The notes under the pieces are model-generated. The model did not search any database. It saw only the letters and a list, made by a program, of their open reading frames with translations, and was not told where the DNA came from. Positions 60,231 to 64,000 of a stretch of 64,000 bases of DNA are shown piece after piece (the first letter of the stretch is position 1; the number at the start of each line of letters is the position of its first letter). The DNA is from Nymphalis io (taxonomy: Eukaryota > Arthropoda > Insecta > Lepidoptera > Nymphalidae). The stretch is from positions 4,595,377-4,659,376 of the forward strand of contig NC_065902.1 of NCBI RefSeq assembly GCF_905147045.1, in the 5' to 3' direction. A program made the position numbers and the translations under genes.

Positions 60231-61327
60231 GAAGGTATGCTAATACTTACATTTTGTATTTTTAAATCGCAAAATATGTTATTTTTTATCAAAAAATACA
60301 AGATAACTGTCGTCTGTTGCTATATCAGAGGAATATCGTTATTGGATGATGGGACAAGGAAAGAAAACGAATAATAGGTACATAAAGTATCAATTTACTA
60401 TAATGATTCGCATACAAAAATTCACCGTAGTACGTTTATAAACTTTTGTTAGGTATTTTGTGTTAGCAGATAAACGCTTAATAATTGTTGATCAAAAAAT
60501 AATCGTAATCTTCAATACATCAACGTATAAAGCATGGTAAATTTGACATTTAAAGGATATTTTCATATTTTCATAGTTTAAACTCGATGGAATAACATAT
60601 GCATAGTGTTAGATTTAAGTAAAACCGTTGTTTATTAGTGTATAGAATATTATTCACCATCTTACGTGGAATAAGATTAAAACGTTATAAATACATTTTT
60701 AAATATTTAATTAATACATTTTTGCTAATCAAATTACAGCTTAACATAAATATTTAAAATATTTTGTTTTCAATATCTTTGGTTTAAATTAATATTGATA
60801 ATAGGTACATTTAGAAGATCTGTGTCTATATGATATTAATGGTCTAAGTGTACATACTAAAATATATACTTAGTGTAATCCACGTAGGTACATAGACATG
60901 TGGCTAAACTAACGTGATTAAAACCGACTTAAATAAACTTTTTTGTGAGTGCAAAGTGTAATACTAATTAGGGCTACGATAATTATACTGATTTAATCCT
61001 TTCTTCTTTGTTTTCATTAATATAAAAGATTTCTCAAACGTCATGTCTCAATCAACTCATTTCTAATTCTGATTTGTCATAATCCTGTTTTGATTTTTAG
61101 ATACATATTAAACATTTATTTCAACAAACAAGTTAAAATAAATAAGTATCTCAATCGATTATATAAATAATATACTATTAGATTTATACTCACATAACAC
61201 ATTTCTCATTTAAAATTTAACAAACTACAATAAATTAAATTCTTCGAATTTTCCTAAAGACGTTCTATTAATTACAACTAATTAAAACGTTATTTTAGGT
61301 CTTAGCTACTTTTGCTGTCTATGTTTT

Positions 61328-63566
61328 CTATACATCAATAATACTGTCATGTTTTTTATCGGAAGCTTTGAGTTTTTCTTGCATTTGAGTTAACATGTCC
61401 TGCATACGTCGTATCTGAAAGTGAAGTGAATATATTAATCGATAATAATAACCAACGTCATACTTCATGCACATTAATTATTTATTTATTCATAAGTAAA
61501 AATGTACAAACACGTTTCCAAAATGAAAACCTAAATTAGTTTCCTATATCAGGAGAATGTTATAACTCGTCTTCATAAATGTTCTAATTTTAGTATCTAC
61601 GAGGTTGTAATAACACATGCAATAGAGACAAACGATATAACCTATTTAAGATGAACGTGTCGTTAATATTATTAAATTTTGTGACTTCATGGACCGACTG
61701 TCTGACCTGAATTAAACCATGCGTCTTATTTAATATTTTATGTGTTAGGATGTACGTTAGCCTACTTGGAATGATATTATGTAATCAAATTCTATATCTA
61801 ATAGCTGTTATATTAAGTTTATGGTTGGAAGTAATGCTTTTACTGAAAACCATGCACCATGTTCTGTACGTACGAGGTCCAAGGTAGTCCTATGTTGCGA
61901 TAATCATGAAATGTTATAAAGATGTTTATATTTGTATTTAATAGTACTTCCTTAAAATTAATGTATAATAAAATAGTCTTCTCATAAAAACTATTTAAAT
62001 TAAATAAAATGTCAGAATTATTCTCATTATAAGTAGCTAAGTTGTTCAGAAAATTATATTATGTAGAATAGTTTACCTAAACAAATATATATTTAGTAGG
62101 TATATAGGTAAACACTTGATTGTTTCACTCATATATACTATATAATTAAATTAAATGCAAATACCTCCTCATCTTTTTGTAGAAGTAATCGGTCGGTGTC
62201 CGTAAATACAACTTCAGTGTTATTGCCCATCGAATCTCTCTTCAGCTTTCTGTTGACGAACAAGAAGTAATCAAAACGGACATTTTGTGAAAATTTTTCA
62301 CTTAATTTCGGACTATTAATTTATTATGTGGGTTGACTTAGCTATATAAATAAGAAATGTTTTTTTTTTAATAAGAGTTAGACCAAAAAAAGATTAATGA
62401 ACTGTGTGAAAGACATATCCGATACGAAGGTAATTGAGGATATGATTAGAGATAGAGATGAATGCAACAGAACATATTTTCAAGCGAACGATACTGATGA
62501 CTAATTATCAATATGAAATGTAGCCTTACCCTCTTTCTCGCATTGCATGTTGTGATATCTGTGAAATGCATTGGGCGCGGAAGTTTTCGTAATGGACGTC
62601 CTGTGTAACGTCCTTTAAATCTTGCATGTGAGTTGAGATCAGCATTGTCCGCAGTTTCGTGAAATCCGAGTGCCGGGGATTTTCCACTGTTTATGAGATA
62701 ATTAATTATTATAAAATTTTCCTTATCGTGTATATTACACATTGTATGTATGTATTTAACAGGTTTGCAAAGCAGGTTTTATAAAATCGTTCAAGTTTTG
62801 CAGTAGATATAATATGCAGCTCTCTCTATAGCATCAGGAAAAACCCGAATAATCTGAAAAGTCGAGTTACCGTCGACTATGCCCCAGGGGTACTGTCGGC
62901 CGCGCACGCGCTTCCCGCCGACCTCCAGCACGGTGTCGGACGACACGACGGCGAAAGGCGCCGCAGCTTTAAGTTCACGATCTTGTTGTTTGAACTCTTC
63001 GTCCTCGTCGCTATCGCATTCTGGGAATTGATATACCTAAAACACCAAGGTATATAAAAGATCTCGTTAGATTCTCGAAAGGCAGCCATGAAAAATAAAT
63101 CTTTCAAACGACGAAATAAATCCTACGGTATCATTTTTTTAAGAATACTTTTTTTTAATAAAAAATTCTATTTTCAAATATAAAGATAAAACAAATGCTA
63201 TTGCGTCTAAATAAAGTTAAATGAATTTAGTATAAGCACGTACGCTAAGCTAAGAGGATTTTAAAATCAATCAGCGAAATTAAAAATACACCAAAATTAA
63301 AGTAATATTGAATTAAATCGTAATAAATAACTAAGTATGCGAATTTTGTTGATATAAAAAAGGTACAATGATATTTTCACCATAATTAAATTGTACAAAT
63401 AATTTATTATTTTACCTGAATCTGATGCTCTTCCAGATCGTTAAGTATGCGCGTCTTCAGCCGCTTCACCTCTGCAGCAGTGAGGGAATCCGCTTTTGCA
63501 ATCACCACTACAATATTAACTTTACGATGTAGCCGTCTCATCATCTCCAGATCTACTTGACGCAAA
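61328..63566 (-). CDS. Septin4: Septin (SEPT4/5 group), C-terminal half
   Basis: Septins are filament-forming GTPases of the cell cortex and cytokinetic ring. Five exons (63566-63416, 63036-62871, 62686-62530, 62249-62165, 61414-61328) encode about 215 C-terminal residues. The first exons, with the P-loop, lie beyond the window. Visible are RRLHRKVNIVVVIAKADSLT with the G4 motif AKAD, YQFPECDSDEDEEFK, and the septin unique element FAVVSSDTVLEVGGKRVRGR followed by QYPWGIVDVENPRHSDF. The SEPT4/5-type block HMQDLKDVTQDVHYENFRAQ and a C-terminal coiled coil (DRLLLQKDEEIRRMQDMLTQ) follow. All joins are in phase and the stop is at 61328-61330. The subgroup is inferred from the C-terminus. Confidence 0.92.
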
Positions 63567-64000
63567 CTAAAAAAAACTTTGAAATTTAATAATAATTATT
63601 ATTGAAAGTTAAAAATAAATGATAAGCACATAAGTATATATCATGATTTAATTACGTAATTCATTGTTAAGTATCAGAAGTTTTTTCTATTATCATTCAA
63701 TATAAGGTTGCTTAACATAGTTGTATTAATAGTGGGACTGCTTTACATTTATATAGTAAAAAGTTTTGTATAGGTGTATAAATATATTTATCTCGGAAAC
63801 GGTTCTAACGACTTGTTTCAAATTTTGTATTTAAGGTCTTGTTCTTAAAAATATGTATATATTTTTATGAATAATTATTAGAGCCGAGCTTAGCTCAATC
63901 GTCAAGGTGCTTATATAAAATTAAAATCAGAATATACTTTAATCAAGTAGGATCTTGCAGGCATTTTTGAATTGTCATTTAACAAGATCAAATTGAATTT
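63567..64000. other. Septin intron at the window edge with a dispersed-repeat fragment
   Basis: AT-rich intron. From about 63930 the text CAGAATATACTTTAATCAAG, then TAGGATCTTGCAGGCATTTT, recalls a dispersed repeat common in butterflies, cut by the window edge. Only this one copy is visible here. Confidence 0.35.

Larger units (their letters stand above)
57693..61327. other. Intergenic region between the mariner and septin, repeat-littered
   Basis: About 3.6 kb of AT-rich DNA without recognisable exons. It contains the repeat fragments listed at 58012-58176, 59836-59896 and 59996-60230, and probably the septin 3' UTR at its right end. Confidence 0.45.

Noticed and set aside
62446..62742. 98-residue minus-strand frame across a septin exon
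   Set aside because: The septin reading (VENPRHSDF... HYENFRAQ) is in another frame and is joined in phase to its neighbours.
1..64000. CRISPR arrays, bacterial genes or endogenous viral genes
   Set aside because: No regular spaced repeats, no operon structure, and no viral capsid, envelope or polymerase other than LINE reverse transcriptase were seen.

Overview
The window is eukaryotic nuclear DNA, almost certainly from a lepidopteran insect (moth or butterfly). The background is very AT-rich. Genes have many short exons with GT-AG introns, and their products match insect orthologues. The intergenic and intronic DNA carries tRNA-derived SINEs, a LINE, a mariner and a LINE-tailed retroposon of the kinds common in Lepidoptera. 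No bacterial operons, CRISPR arrays, rRNA genes or free-standing tRNA genes were seen. Exon models below were built by hand from splice sites; the length and phase of every joined exon were checked and each coding sequence stays open.

Left third. A 5'-truncated 26S proteasome subunit gene (Rpn1/PSMD2, +, 155-3900) converges on a PRKRIP1 homologue (-, 7540-8302). Between them lies a cluster of transposable elements: a decayed LINE with another retroposon inserted in it, then a 5'-truncated LINE with an open reverse transcriptase ORF and a 66-nt poly-A tail. PRKRIP1 is divergent from a complete enolase gene (+, 9410-12168). A small mitochondrial KGD4/MRPS36-like gene follows (+, 13194-13822).

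Middle. An unusual gene (-, 14409-17760) encodes a 284-residue protein resembling bacterial PhnD-type phosphonate/phosphite-binding proteins. One of its introns holds two tandem, palindrome-rich repeat units. It is head-to-head with THOC5 (+, 19253-21743). A 30-kb Atg1/ULK autophagy kinase gene (-, 22745-52941, 17 coding exons, 777 aa) occupies the centre. Its 13-kb second intron contains a complete gene on the opposite strand for a leucine-rich-repeat membrane protein (+, 35883-38781).

Right third. The translation factor gene DENR (-, 53822-55079) lies just upstream of ULK. Next come a LINE-tailed retroposon and an adjoining full-length but dead mariner (56083-57330), several kilobases of repeat-littered intergenic DNA, and the 3' half of a septin gene (-, from 61328 past the window edge). 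The genes are mostly housekeeping (proteolysis, glycolysis, mRNA export, splicing, translation re-initiation, autophagy, cytoskeleton) and show no shared pathway or operon-like logic.

The points most worth a second look are the PhnD-like gene, the 18-nt identical 3'-end stem-loop shared by the LINE and the short retroposon family, the palindromic tandem repeat, the miRNA-like hairpins, and the nested LRR gene.
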